NCBI GenBank assembly: GCA_014763715.1
Contig: JACXUV010000002.1
Coordinates: 1 to 64,000 of the forward strand
Direction: 5' to 3'
Origin: Rhodobacterales bacterium
GTDB lineage: Bacteria; Pseudomonadota; Alphaproteobacteria; Caulobacterales; Hyphomonadaceae
Length of the DNA: 64,000 nucleotides
In this document: piece by piece, positions 1 to 7,554 of the stretch
Layout of the letters: each line of letters starts with the position of its first letter
Position numbering within the stretch: the stretch's first letter is position 1
Notes under the pieces: model-generated
Database searches by the model: none
What the model saw: only the letters and a program-made list of their open reading frames with translations
What the model was told of the DNA's origin: nothing
Made by a program: the position numbers and the translations under genes

Positions 1-1856
1 CTCGCCAAGGTCTTCGACCGTACCGGTGAACCCGGTATCGCCGCCCGGCATGCCGGAATAGCCGGTCTCCGACACCACTTCGACATTCTCATGCGGCAGC
101 TCGTCCACGAACCGGGATGGCATCACGCTCTGCCAGCGGCCATAGATCTGCCGGTTGGCGACGAAGGAAATATAGGCCCGCTCGCGTGCGCGTGTGATGC
201 CGACATAGGCAAGGCGGCGTTCTTCTTCGAGGCCTTTCAGGCCGCTTTCATCCAGGCTGCGGCGGGAGGGAAACACTTCCTCTTCCCAGCCCGGCAGGAA
301 GACGACCGGCCATTCAAGGCCCTTGGCGGCGTGCAGTGTCAGGATCTGCACCTGGTCCTCATCCGCCCCGCCGGTTGAAGCATCCATGACCAGTTCCACA
401 TGCTCCAGGAAGCCCGCCAGCGAGTCGAACTCACCCATGGCGCGGACAAGTTCCTTGAGGTTGTCCAGGCGCGTCTGCGCCTGCGGGCTGCGATCCTTCT
501 GCAGCATGTCCGTATAGCCGGACTCCTCCAGGATCACCTCGGCAAGCTCCGTATGCGGCAGGCCATTGTTCAGACGATCCCGCCACATATTGATCTGGTC
601 GATGAACTGAGTAAGGCCGCGCTTAGCCGCACCTTTCACCTCATCGGTCTGCAACACCATGGGCGTCAGCACGAACAGGCTGCGCCCGTCTGCCCGCGCG
701 TAGGCCTGCAGCTTCGCCAGCGTCGTGTTGCCCACGCCGCGCTTCGGCTCGTTCACCACGCGCTCGAAAGCAAGATCATCATCCGGCGAGCGGATGAGGC
801 GCAGATACGCCATCGCGTCGCGGATCTCTGCCCGCTCGAAGAAACGCGGGCCGCCAATCACGCGGTACGGAATGCCCAGCAGGATGAACCGTTCTTCAAA
901 GGCGCGCATCTGCCAGGACGCGCGCACCAGAACGGCGCAATCCTCATGCTTGCCGCCACCCCGCACCCAGCTTTCAATATCGTCCGCGATCAGGCGGCTT
1001 TCCGCCTCGCCATCCCACAGGCCGCGCACCTTCACCTTGGCGGCGTCAATATTCTCGATCGCATTGTCGTCGCCGACATAGAGCGTCTTTCCGAGGCGGC
1101 CGCGACGTTCGTGTCCTGATACTCGTCCACCAGGATGTAGCGGAACTTGGACTGGAAGTCCTTCAGCAGGTCCGGGTTCTGCTGGAAGATCGTGATGTTG
1201 TGAATCAGCAGGTCACCGAAATCGCAGGCATTCAGCACTTTCAGCCGCGCCTGATAGATCTCGTAGCACTTGATGCCCTTGCCATCCGCAAACTGGAACG
1301 CCTCATCTGGCGGCACACGGTCCGGCGTCAGGGCACGGTTCTTCCAGCCATCGATCAGCCCTGCCAGAAAGCGCGGGGTCCAGCGCTTTGGATCGATATC
1401 CTCGGCCACGATGATCTGCTTGCACAGGCGAACCTGGTCATCCGTATCAAGAATGGTGAAGCTGGATTTCAGCCCGACAAGCTCGGCATGCTGGCGCAGG
1501 ATCTGCGCGCTGATGGAGTGGAACGTGCCCAGCCAGCGTAGCCCCTCCCCCGCATCGCCGATCAGGCGCAGGGCCCGCTCGCGCATCTCGCGCGCGGCCT
1601 TGTTGGTGAAGGTCACGGTCAGCGTCTGCGACGGCCAGGCGAGGCGCGAGCCGATGATATGGGCCAGTCGCGCCGTCAGCACGCGGGTCTTGCCCGTACC
1701 CGCCCCAGCCAGAACCAGCAGAGGGCCCTCCGTAGTCATCACGGCTTCTCGCTGTTCGGGGTTCAGGCCCTTCAGGTACGATGCATCCCCCTGCGGCACG
1801 GGCGGGCGCGGGGCAGCCATCTGGCTGATCGAGGGGCGATTCGGATTGGAACTCAT
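1..1856 (-). pseudogene. uvrD: UvrD/PcrA-type superfamily 1 DNA helicase, interrupted by internal deletion and frameshift; 3' end beyond the window
   Basis: This is an ATP-dependent 3'-5' helicase of nucleotide excision and mismatch repair. The N-terminal part shows the Walker A motif GAGTGKT, motif Ia TFTNKAAREM and motif II (VDEYQDT, near 1110-1130). Reading then leaves frame and stops at about 1032. In a second minus-strand frame the protein resumes at about 1101 with GRLGKTLYV and runs open to base 1, showing LTLHAAKGLEW and YVGITRARE. Compared with E. coli UvrD, about 72-75 residues are missing between the two halves, including GDDDQSIY..WRGA and the QNYRS motif. The junction is a GCGGCCGC octamer at 1096-1103. 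The start at 1856 was chosen because conserved similarity begins soon after; an in-frame start at 1931 is possible. As written, the gene cannot make a working helicase. It could be a real deletion or an assembly fault. Confidence 0.9.
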
Positions 1857-1990
1857 CAGGAACATATAGCAGGGATTGGCCATATGGGCAGGGTCGGAGA
1901 CAGACGTCCCTGCATAGCGCGCCAGGCACAAATAATTGCGTTCTCGTCCAAAACCCTCTTTACTACCGAAAATGGACGGAGGCTTTCCAC

Positions 1991-2320
1991 GTGAAACTTT
2001 TCAGCACTCCAGGCATAGCCGTACTCGCCCTTGCCCTCATGCCGCAGCTTGCATGGGCGGCAGCCCCCAAAGATACGGACAAACAAGCCGGGCATCCGGC
2101 GGAAAATACCTGCGTGGTCATCGATGACGGCTCTGCCCTTGCTTGCGCAGGCGGAGATCCTGAAGTTGCGGACAAAGCCAGAGCCTGGATGGAAGAGCGC
2201 GCCGCGAACCTACGAGCCAAACCCGCCCCCAGCGCAGAAGATGAAGCCCTTCTGCAGGATTACGAGGCCTACCTGTCCGGCCCGGACAAGATCGTCACGA
2301 TCAAACCCCTGCCCCATTGA
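1991..2320 (+). CDS. Small secreted protein of unknown function
   Basis: A 109-residue protein starts at GTG, preceded by a good ribosome-binding site (GGAGGC, about 1978-1983). The first 23 residues form a Sec signal peptide: a Lys near the start, a hydrophobic stretch, then AWA before the mature Ala. The mature part is short and polar with two cysteines (in NTCVV and ALACAG) that could form a disulfide in the periplasm, and an acidic/alanine-rich helix. I do not recognise a family. It is transcribed divergently from the broken uvrD and lies 32 bases ahead of the cupin gene, so the two may share a transcript. Confidence 0.6.
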   Translation: MKLFSTPGIAVLALALMPQLAWAAAPKDTDKQAGHPAENTCVVIDDGSALACAGGDPEVADKARAWMEERAANLRAKPAPSAEDEALLQDYEAYLSGPDKIVTIKPLPH

Positions 2321-2352
2321 TCTGCCGCCTCTCATGAAGGCATAGCAAAGCA

Positions 2353-2859
2353 ATGACAGAGAAACTGAACCCCATCGCACGGCTGGACGAGCTGCCGCTT
2401 GAGCCTTTCGAACAGGGCGAGCATTATCGCTCGCTCGATGCCGATATTTCGGACCGCTTGGGCCTCACGCAGATCGGCGCGGCGCTCTGCATCGTGCCAC
2501 CCGGCAAGTCCGCCTGCCCGTTCCATAACCACCATGCCGAAGACGAGATGTTCGTCATCCTTGAAGGCGAAGGCACCTATCGTTTCGGGCCGGACAGCCA
2601 TGCCGTGCAGGCAGGCGACGTGCTGGGCGCGCCGCGTGGCGGGGCCGCCTATGCGCACAAGCTGACCAATACAGGCAGGGTGCCCCTGAAATACGTGGCC
2701 ATCTCCAGCAAATCCGACACCGAGATCTGCGAATATCCTGACAGCGGCAAGTTTCTCGCCACCACCCGCCTGCCAGGCAAACGCGCACGCATGTTCCGCT
2801 ATGTCGGGCGCCAGGAAAGCGAAGTGGACTATTGGGACGGGGAAACCTCTGCCGACTAG
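2353..2859 (+). CDS. Cupin-domain protein
   Basis: A 168-residue single-domain cupin. The metal-binding cupin motif 1 is visible as FHNHHAEDEMFVILEGEG (about residues 57-74), with three His and the Glu typical of Fe/Mn/Zn-binding cupins. Motif 2 (PRGGAAYAH) follows about 25 residues later. Small cupins of this type are isomerases, dioxygenases or sugar-binding proteins; the sequence does not say which. There is no signal peptide, so it is cytoplasmic. The start has only a weak upstream AAGG. Confidence 0.8.
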   Translation: MTEKLNPIARLDELPLEPFEQGEHYRSLDADISDRLGLTQIGAALCIVPPGKSACPFHNHHAEDEMFVILEGEGTYRFGPDSHAVQAGDVLGAPRGGAAYAHKLTNTGRVPLKYVAISSKSDTEICEYPDSGKFLATTRLPGKRARMFRYVGRQESEVDYWDGETSAD

Positions 2860-2906
2860 CCCACAGCAGCCCCTGTCAGAATTAACGACGCCAGATTAAC
2901 AACAAA

Positions 2907-2963
2907 ATCAAAAAAGCCCCACCATCAGCGCGCGAGAGTGAGAAGCGCGCCTGTGGCGGGGCT
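2907..2963 (-). terminator. Rho-independent terminator, minus strand
   Basis: On the minus strand, a stem of nine pairs with one mismatch (2954-2963 with 2915-2924) encloses a second perfect six-pair stem (2945-2950 with 2928-2933) and is followed directly by six T. It would end transcripts entering from 3200 downwards: either the long 3' region of the old yellow enzyme gene or a separate small RNA. Confidence 0.75.
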
Positions 2964-2965
2964 AT

Positions 2966-3200
2966 GATCGGGACGCTGGTGTGACGGGCATCCCAAGGGA
3001 GGAGCCGGACACTCCCCTCAATCAGGTATCACCCCTCGCGACGTGGCCGGTCTGGCCAAGTTCGTTCAACGGCCATTGAACGCCCCACCCAGCCCTTGTC
3101 TGCCACGCACGGAGGAGGTGGCCAAATCGAAGGCCAGAGCATCCGGGCGCTGCGTATGGCGATCAAGCCATACTTTCCCTCCTAGGGCAACTATTTTTTC
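2966..3200 (-). other. Gene-free structured region, candidate non-coding RNA on the minus strand
   Basis: No convincing protein gene lies in this 235-base stretch. Read on the minus strand it holds perfect hairpins: GTATGGC/GCCATAC (about 3156-3175), CGTTCAA/TTGAACG (about 3067-3083) and TGGCC/GGCCA just after it. Two weaker GGAG/CTCC and GGGA/TCCC stems come before the terminator at 2907-2963. Size (about 290 nt with the terminator) and structure density suggest a small RNA or a long structured 3' UTR of the gene at 3206-4312. I compared it by eye with 6S, RNase P, SRP and common riboswitch cores and found no confident match; one hairpin resembles 6S only loosely. Confidence 0.4.
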
Positions 3201-3205
3201 TCCCT

Positions 3206-4312
3206 TTAGTAGAGGGTCGCCAACGCTGCTGCGTCGTAATCACGGATCTCGCTGACGCGGCCTTCCTTCACCTTGGTGGCCCAGTGCGGATCCTGCAGCA
3301 AGGCACGGCCCACGGCGACGAGGTCAAACTCGCCACGCGACAGGCGCTCCTCCAGGTCTTCCAGCGAGCGTTGGCCGGAGCCCTGCCCCTGGAACGCACC
3401 AATGAAGTCGCCCGACAGGCCCACGGATCCGACAGTGATGACCGGCAGGCCCGTCAGTTTCTTGGCCCAGCCAGCACCGTTCAGGCCATTCTCACCGTCG
3501 ACTTCCGGGAATTCCGGTTCCCAATAGCGGCGCTGCGAAACGTGCAGGCAATCCACGCCTGCATCGACGAAGACTTTCAGGAACTCTTCCAGCGCCTGCG
3601 GCGTGGTCGCGAGGCGCGCGGTGTATTCCTGCTGTTTCCATTGCGAATAGCGCAGGATGATTGCCATATCCGGGCCGACCTTCTTGCGAACTTCGCGGAT
3701 GATGTCGGCCGCGAAGGTCGCCCGCTCCGGCAGGCTGCCGCCGTAACGGTCAGACCGCTTGTTCATCGCCTCCCAGAAGAATTCGTCGATCAGGTAGCCA
3801 TGCGCGCCGTGTAGCTCGACACAGTCAAACCCGACCTTCTTGGCATCCGCAGCGGCCTCGGCAAAAGCCATGACCATATCGTCCACTTCCGCAGTCGTCG
3901 GCTCCGGCAGCACTTCTTTGCCGGTGTGGGTCATGCCCGAGGGGCTATCGGTCGGAGCGTCCGGCTCCGGCCCGGTACCGACCTTACGGGTCATGCCCTG
4001 GTGCCAGATCTGCGGGGCAATCTTGCCGTGATTGGCGTGCACCTTGTTCACGACATTCTGCCACCCGGCCAATGCATCTGCCTTGTAGATGTTCGGCACA
4101 TTCGGATCGTTCGAGGCCCCGCCCCGGCGCACCGTGGTGCCCTCGGTCACGATCAGGCCGACATCTGACGCTGCCCGGCGTGCATAATAATCCGCGACAT
4201 CCTCCCCCGGGACACCACCCGGCGACCGCGAGCGCGTCATCGGCGCCATCACGATCCGGTTGGGCAGCTCCATGTTTTTCAGTTTGAACGGGGTGAACAG
4301 CGGACTTGTCAT
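3206..4312 (-). CDS. NADH:flavin oxidoreductase, old yellow enzyme family
   Basis: A 368-residue FMN-dependent TIM-barrel ene-reductase. Recognisable points are the N-terminal PNRIVMAPMTRSR, the HGAHGYLIDEFF motif with the catalytic and substrate-binding His, NKRSDRYGGSLPER, and the C-terminal VAVGRALLQDPHW phosphate-binding loop. Enzymes of this family reduce activated C=C bonds of enones, nitro compounds or nitrate esters with NAD(P)H; the natural substrate cannot be told from sequence. It is cytoplasmic. It lies downstream of the DUF3291 gene on the same strand, 115 bases away. Its 3' side runs into a structured region and a terminator at 2907. Confidence 0.92.
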   Translation of the reverse strand: MTSPLFTPFKLKNMELPNRIVMAPMTRSRSPGGVPGEDVADYYARRAASDVGLIVTEGTTVRRGGASNDPNVPNIYKADALAGWQNVVNKVHANHGKIAPQIWHQGMTRKVGTGPEPDAPTDSPSGMTHTGKEVLPEPTTAEVDDMVMAFAEAAADAKKVGFDCVELHGAHGYLIDEFFWEAMNKRSDRYGGSLPERATFAADIIREVRKKVGPDMAIILRYSQWKQQEYTARLATTPQALEEFLKVFVDAGVDCLHVSQRRYWEPEFPEVDGENGLNGAGWAKKLTGLPVITVGSVGLSGDFIGAFQGQGSGQRSLEDLEERLSRGEFDLVAVGRALLQDPHWATKVKEGRVSEIRDYDAAALATLY

Positions 4313-4427
4313 TGGGCTAAAGCCTCCTCAGCAGGACTGCGGGACAGTTGGAGGCAGAGAACGCCTGCGTCAAGAAGTGCAAATGGATGACAAGGTAAAG
4401 CGTAGCTTCAGCTGGCGTGAAGAGTCG

Positions 4428-4916
4428 TCAGGCGGCATCGCCCCGGCAACCACGGGAGCGCCAGAGCCGCGCCTCCCTAAGGTAGGACCAGCCAAAGGCT
4501 TCTTCGGAATCGCCGATCCGGCTCAACAGATCCAGCCGCTCCAGCGCCTCGTCCAGCGTCGGCTTGTGCCCCGGCTCGATCCACCACATGACGAAGTGCA
4601 TCCGGTCCAGCACTTCGAACCATTCCTGGCGGCGCTCATAGAACTGCCGATGCACCGTATTCCAGACGAAGTTTTCCAGCGTTTCGACCGATTTCCACAC
4701 CGTCAGGTTGGAAACGAATTGCGGATCGCCGCCGATCTTGGTTTCCGTATTCCCCGTGCCCGGCTCCCCGGAACCCTCCATCATCCAGACAAAGCCCGGC
4801 ATCCGCCTGCCCATGCCATTGATCAGGTCCAGCGCATTCATGAAGTCCGCCACACGCGGATCGTCCGTGGGCGCCAGCAGGCGGCCGATGTTCAGTTCTG
4901 CGAGATGACGTGTCAT
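4428..4916 (-). CDS. DUF3291 domain protein
   Basis: A 162-residue protein matching the DUF3291 pattern: an N-terminal LAELNIGRLLAP, a central VSNLTVWKSVETLENFVW, and the characteristic WWIEPGHKPTLDEALERLD followed by AFGW. The family is thought to adopt a dimeric alpha-beta barrel like small monooxygenases, but its function is unknown. There is no signal peptide. It starts at ATG with AGGAGAT upstream (about 4918-4924). It may be co-transcribed with the old yellow enzyme gene downstream. Confidence 0.82.
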   Translation of the reverse strand: MTRHLAELNIGRLLAPTDDPRVADFMNALDLINGMGRRMPGFVWMMEGSGEPGTGNTETKIGGDPQFVSNLTVWKSVETLENFVWNTVHRQFYERRQEWFEVLDRMHFVMWWIEPGHKPTLDEALERLDLLSRIGDSEEAFGWSYLREARLWRSRGCRGDAA

Positions 4917-5092
4917 GAGGATCTCCTCTACCTAGCCTCTCATATTGGCGTGCAGCCTAGTGTCCACCAGCAAAAATCCACGCCGGAATAGAATTTCCCC
5001 TACCTTGCCTGGATGTTAATCTGAGGTTCAGCCCCGGACGGCAGGAATAGGCCGGATAATTCAAGGGCAGATGCCTCAAGGATCGAACACAT

Positions 5093-6139
5093 ATGCGCCG
5101 CTTCTTCTCTGCCAGCCTGTTGCTTGCCCTGCCCTTGATGGCTGCCTGCACCACCCCCGGATATGACTACCGCGCCCGCATGGTGCCGACCTTCCCGGAA
5201 GCAGCCAATTATCGCGATGTCCGTGTCGGCCAGTTCCGCGGACCCGGCGGCGAAGTCGCCGAGGAGGAGTTCGCCCGCATGCTGGAAGATGTCGTTCTGG
5301 ATGGGGCCTACTGGTTCGGCGTTGCCGGGCCAGGCCAGCCACAGGGCATCTATGAAGGCCGGATCGAGATCGACAATTGGGAAGGCGAAACCCGGTTCGA
5401 GCGCAAGCGCCAGTGTGTGGAGTATGATGGCCTGTTCGATTGCGAACATCGTGCGATTGTCGAAACCGAGTGCACGGAGCAGACCGTGGAAGTCGCCGTC
5501 ACCACGCGGTTGATCGACACCGGCACGGGACGGATGGTCTTCACCCAGACACAAGGCGGTGGCGCCAACCAGGAATCCTGTGCAGATATCCGCGAATACG
5601 AGGATGACGGGCGCGAGCTTGGCACATGGCGTGACCCGGTCCATTCAAGCTACGATCCGCGCGATGCTCCCTACGGCATGATTGCGGATGCCGTTGTGGA
5701 AGCCGTGCGCCGCTTCCGCACCGACATCGCCCCCTATGACGCAACCATCCGTGCAGAGATCATGACCGAGGGCCTGATTCCGGAAGAACAGAACGACCCC
5801 CGTTTTGCTGCCGCCGTACAGGCGACCAAACGCGGTGAAATGCTGGGCGCCTGCGCGCAATGGGACGAGTTGGGACGGGAATGGCCGGATGCCCCGGCCG
5901 TGCTGCACAATCTGGGTGCCTGCGCCGAAGCACGCGGCGACATGGAAACCGCACAGTTGCGCTATGCCCGTGCTGCCGAAATTGCCAGCCGCATTCCTCT
6001 GCTGAAGGACAAGAAGGCCCGCCCGATCTTCGAGGCACTGGAACGTGTGTCAGGCCGCCGGATGGACGATACCTTCCTGGACAATATCACCCACGAGCCG
6101 GACTGGCCGACGCCAGGCCCGGACGCCCCCGGCAGCTGA
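5093..6139 (+). CDS. Lipoprotein with C-terminal TPR-like region
   Basis: A 348-residue protein begins with a lipoprotein signal: MRRFF, a hydrophobic stretch, then the lipobox LMAAC with Cys at about residue 19, so it should be membrane-anchored after Lgt/Lsp processing. The middle (about 60-190) looks like a beta-rich domain with four Cys around KRQCVEYDGLFDCEH and TECTEQ. The last third (about 225-320) is helical and repeat-like (ACAQWDELGREWPDAPAVLHNLG, then RGDMETAQLRYARAAEI), typical of tetratricopeptide repeats. Envelope-assembly lipoproteins have this layout, but I cannot name the family. Confidence 0.75.
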   Translation: MRRFFSASLLLALPLMAACTTPGYDYRARMVPTFPEAANYRDVRVGQFRGPGGEVAEEEFARMLEDVVLDGAYWFGVAGPGQPQGIYEGRIEIDNWEGETRFERKRQCVEYDGLFDCEHRAIVETECTEQTVEVAVTTRLIDTGTGRMVFTQTQGGGANQESCADIREYEDDGRELGTWRDPVHSSYDPRDAPYGMIADAVVEAVRRFRTDIAPYDATIRAEIMTEGLIPEEQNDPRFAAAVQATKRGEMLGACAQWDELGREWPDAPAVLHNLGACAEARGDMETAQLRYARAAEIASRIPLLKDKKARPIFEALERVSGRRMDDTFLDNITHEPDWPTPGPDAPGS

Positions 6140-6155
6140 ACCTTGTAGCTGAGGC

Positions 6156-6281
6156 TTACTGGCCGAGTAGCAGGTAGGACAGGGACCCCTGATATTCCGC
6201 GGCTTCCGCGATCAGGCCCCATGCGATACCGGCACCGAATGATGCGGCGCAGAAGACGAGTTTCTTAGCGATCCCAGCCAT
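6156..6281 (-). CDS. Small membrane-associated protein, 41 residues
   Basis: A short gene reads MAGIAKKLVFCAASFGAG at its start and ends YLLLGQ. A GGGAGGA ribosome-binding site lies about six bases before the ATG. Two lysines precede a hydrophobic stretch of about 18 residues, giving one predicted membrane helix. It is convergent with the lipoprotein gene (stop at 6139) and lies upstream of nothing obvious. No family is recognised. The good Shine-Dalgarno and the membrane-helix composition argue that it is real. Confidence 0.5.
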   Translation of the reverse strand: MAGIAKKLVFCAASFGAGIAWGLIAEAAEYQGSLSYLLLGQ

Positions 6282-6350
6282 TTGGGTCCTCCCGGATTGG
6301 AACAGCGTTTCCGTGGAACCTGCAATTCGCACGCCGGGTGAGCTACGCCC

Positions 6351-6557
6351 TCACGTCTCCGTGCCGGGGTCATCTTCCGCCTTGTTTTTCAAGCGATGGC
6401 CTTCGGTCAGGTTTGCCAGCTTGTCAGCGCGGGCCCTGTCCAGTTGTTTCTCGACCTTCGTACGGCCAAATTTGGCACGATTTTCCTTGGCCTTTTGTTC
6501 CTTCTCGGCCTTGGCCTTGGCTTTGCGGAACTTGTTGAAATTGATAGGCTCGCTCAT
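6351..6557 (-). CDS. DUF4169 family protein
   Basis: A 68-residue, highly charged, helical protein with the DUF4169 signature: INFNKFRKAKAKAEKEQ followed by NRAKFGRTKVEK and a C-terminal LTEGHRLK. The family is almost confined to Alphaproteobacteria and has no known function. The gene ends the minus-strand run that starts at 7456 (unknown protein, GNAT acetyltransferase, DUF4169), with 8 bases between it and the acetyltransferase gene, so the three are probably one operon. Confidence 0.85.
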   Translation of the reverse strand: MSEPINFNKFRKAKAKAEKEQKAKENRAKFGRTKVEKQLDRARADKLANLTEGHRLKNKAEDDPGTET

Positions 6558-6565
6558 CGGTGGCC

Positions 6566-7156
6566 CTACTCAAAAGCGGCGAGGCGTGCATCCAGCCCCG
6601 CTTTCACCGCAGGCCACTCGCTGGCGATAATCGAGAAAACGACAGTGGAGCGCAGGTAGCCATTCGGCAGGATGCGATTGTTGCGCAAAATCCCTTCCTG
6701 CGTGGCGCCCAGCTTTTTCACAGCCGCCTGGGACCGCATGTTGCGCTCGTCGATATTGAACTGGACGCGTAGCGCGCCCCGCTCAAACGCATGGCCCAGC
6801 AGCAACCGCTTGGCGGCAGGGTTCACTTCCGTGCCCTGAGCATCTGCGGTGTACATCGTCATGCCGATCTCGACATTCCGAGAAATCGTATCCGGGCCGA
6901 GATAGGTGGAAATGCCGGCAAACCGCCCATCCGGACGGGAGATGCGGAACGGGATCAGAAGCCCGTCAGCCGTGCGCGCATCAATATTGGCCAGCCATGC
7001 ACCAATCCAGTCCGAGGGCGGATTATAATAGGGCCAGGTTTCGATGCGCTGGCCAAGTCCCTCAGCCATGGCGCGCAGGTCCGCCCCGTCGCGGGCAACA
7101 TCGAACGGCACGAGCGTGACGTGCCGGTCCGACAATTCATCGACCCGCAGGTCCAT
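6566..7156 (-). CDS. GNAT-family N-acetyltransferase (RimJ/RimL type)
   Basis: A 196-residue acetyl-CoA-dependent acetyltransferase. The fold shows the N-terminal strand VTLVPFDVARD, the core GRFAGISTYLGPDTISRNVEIG and TMYTADAQGTEVNPAAKRLLLGHAFE. It then has the RimJ/L-type RVQFNIDERNMRSQAAVKKLG and EGILRN...NGYLRSTVVFSI. Relatives acetylate protein N termini or small molecules; many in this branch are annotated only as GNAT. The gene lies 3 bases from its upstream neighbour and 8 from the downstream DUF4169 gene, in one operon. Confidence 0.88.
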   Translation of the reverse strand: MDLRVDELSDRHVTLVPFDVARDGADLRAMAEGLGQRIETWPYYNPPSDWIGAWLANIDARTADGLLIPFRISRPDGRFAGISTYLGPDTISRNVEIGMTMYTADAQGTEVNPAAKRLLLGHAFERGALRVQFNIDERNMRSQAAVKKLGATQEGILRNNRILPNGYLRSTVVFSIIASEWPAVKAGLDARLAAFE

Positions 7157-7159
7157 GCC

Positions 7160-7456
7160 CTATTCCTTGTGTGCGTCGCGCCATTGTTCCATGGCGAGCG
7201 AGATGGCGAAGGTCTCGCGGTATTTCGGGCTGGAGGCCGGACGCGGCGGCTTGGCGGCCGTCAGCGCCATGATCTCGGCCAGCTTGTTGTGCGCCGCGCC
7301 GGACTGACCCGCGCCGATATAAGCGTGCAGTTCCACCAGTGCCGAAGACAGCGGGTCATGCGCGCGGATCACGAAATACGGCTCATCTGCCCCCAGCTTG
7401 TCGAGCACGTCGAACTGGGACGGGTTGGCCTTCGAGCCGACGGGAGGATTTGCCAT
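7160..7456 (-). CDS. Protein of unknown function
   Basis: A 98-residue cytoplasmic protein without a recognised domain. The central part (PYFVIRAHDPLSSALVELHA and AAHNKLAEIMALT) looks amphipathic-helical. The C terminus EQWRDAHKE is charged. It is the first gene of the 7456-6351 minus-strand run, 3 bases before the GNAT acetyltransferase, which supports its reality and a shared transcript. Confidence 0.6.
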   Translation of the reverse strand: MANPPVGSKANPSQFDVLDKLGADEPYFVIRAHDPLSSALVELHAYIGAGQSGAAHNKLAEIMALTAAKPPRPASSPKYRETFAISLAMEQWRDAHKE

Positions 7457-7554
7457 GATGATCAGGCCTTTCTTGGCGGGAGTGATTCTCTGACGCGAGA
7501 ATACAGCCTTACGGTGATCCGCGTGAGTCCCCGAACTGAGACACTTGTGGAGCG

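Noticed and set aside
400-1119. Long plus-strand open frame opposite the uvrD gene
   Set aside because: The minus-strand frame here encodes clear UvrD sequence; the plus-strand translation is Arg/His/Ala-rich without domain signs and is a codon-bias shadow.
3043-3255. 70-codon plus-strand frame in the structured spacer
   Set aside because: It overlaps the end of the old yellow enzyme gene, has no ribosome-binding site and lies over perfect RNA hairpins.
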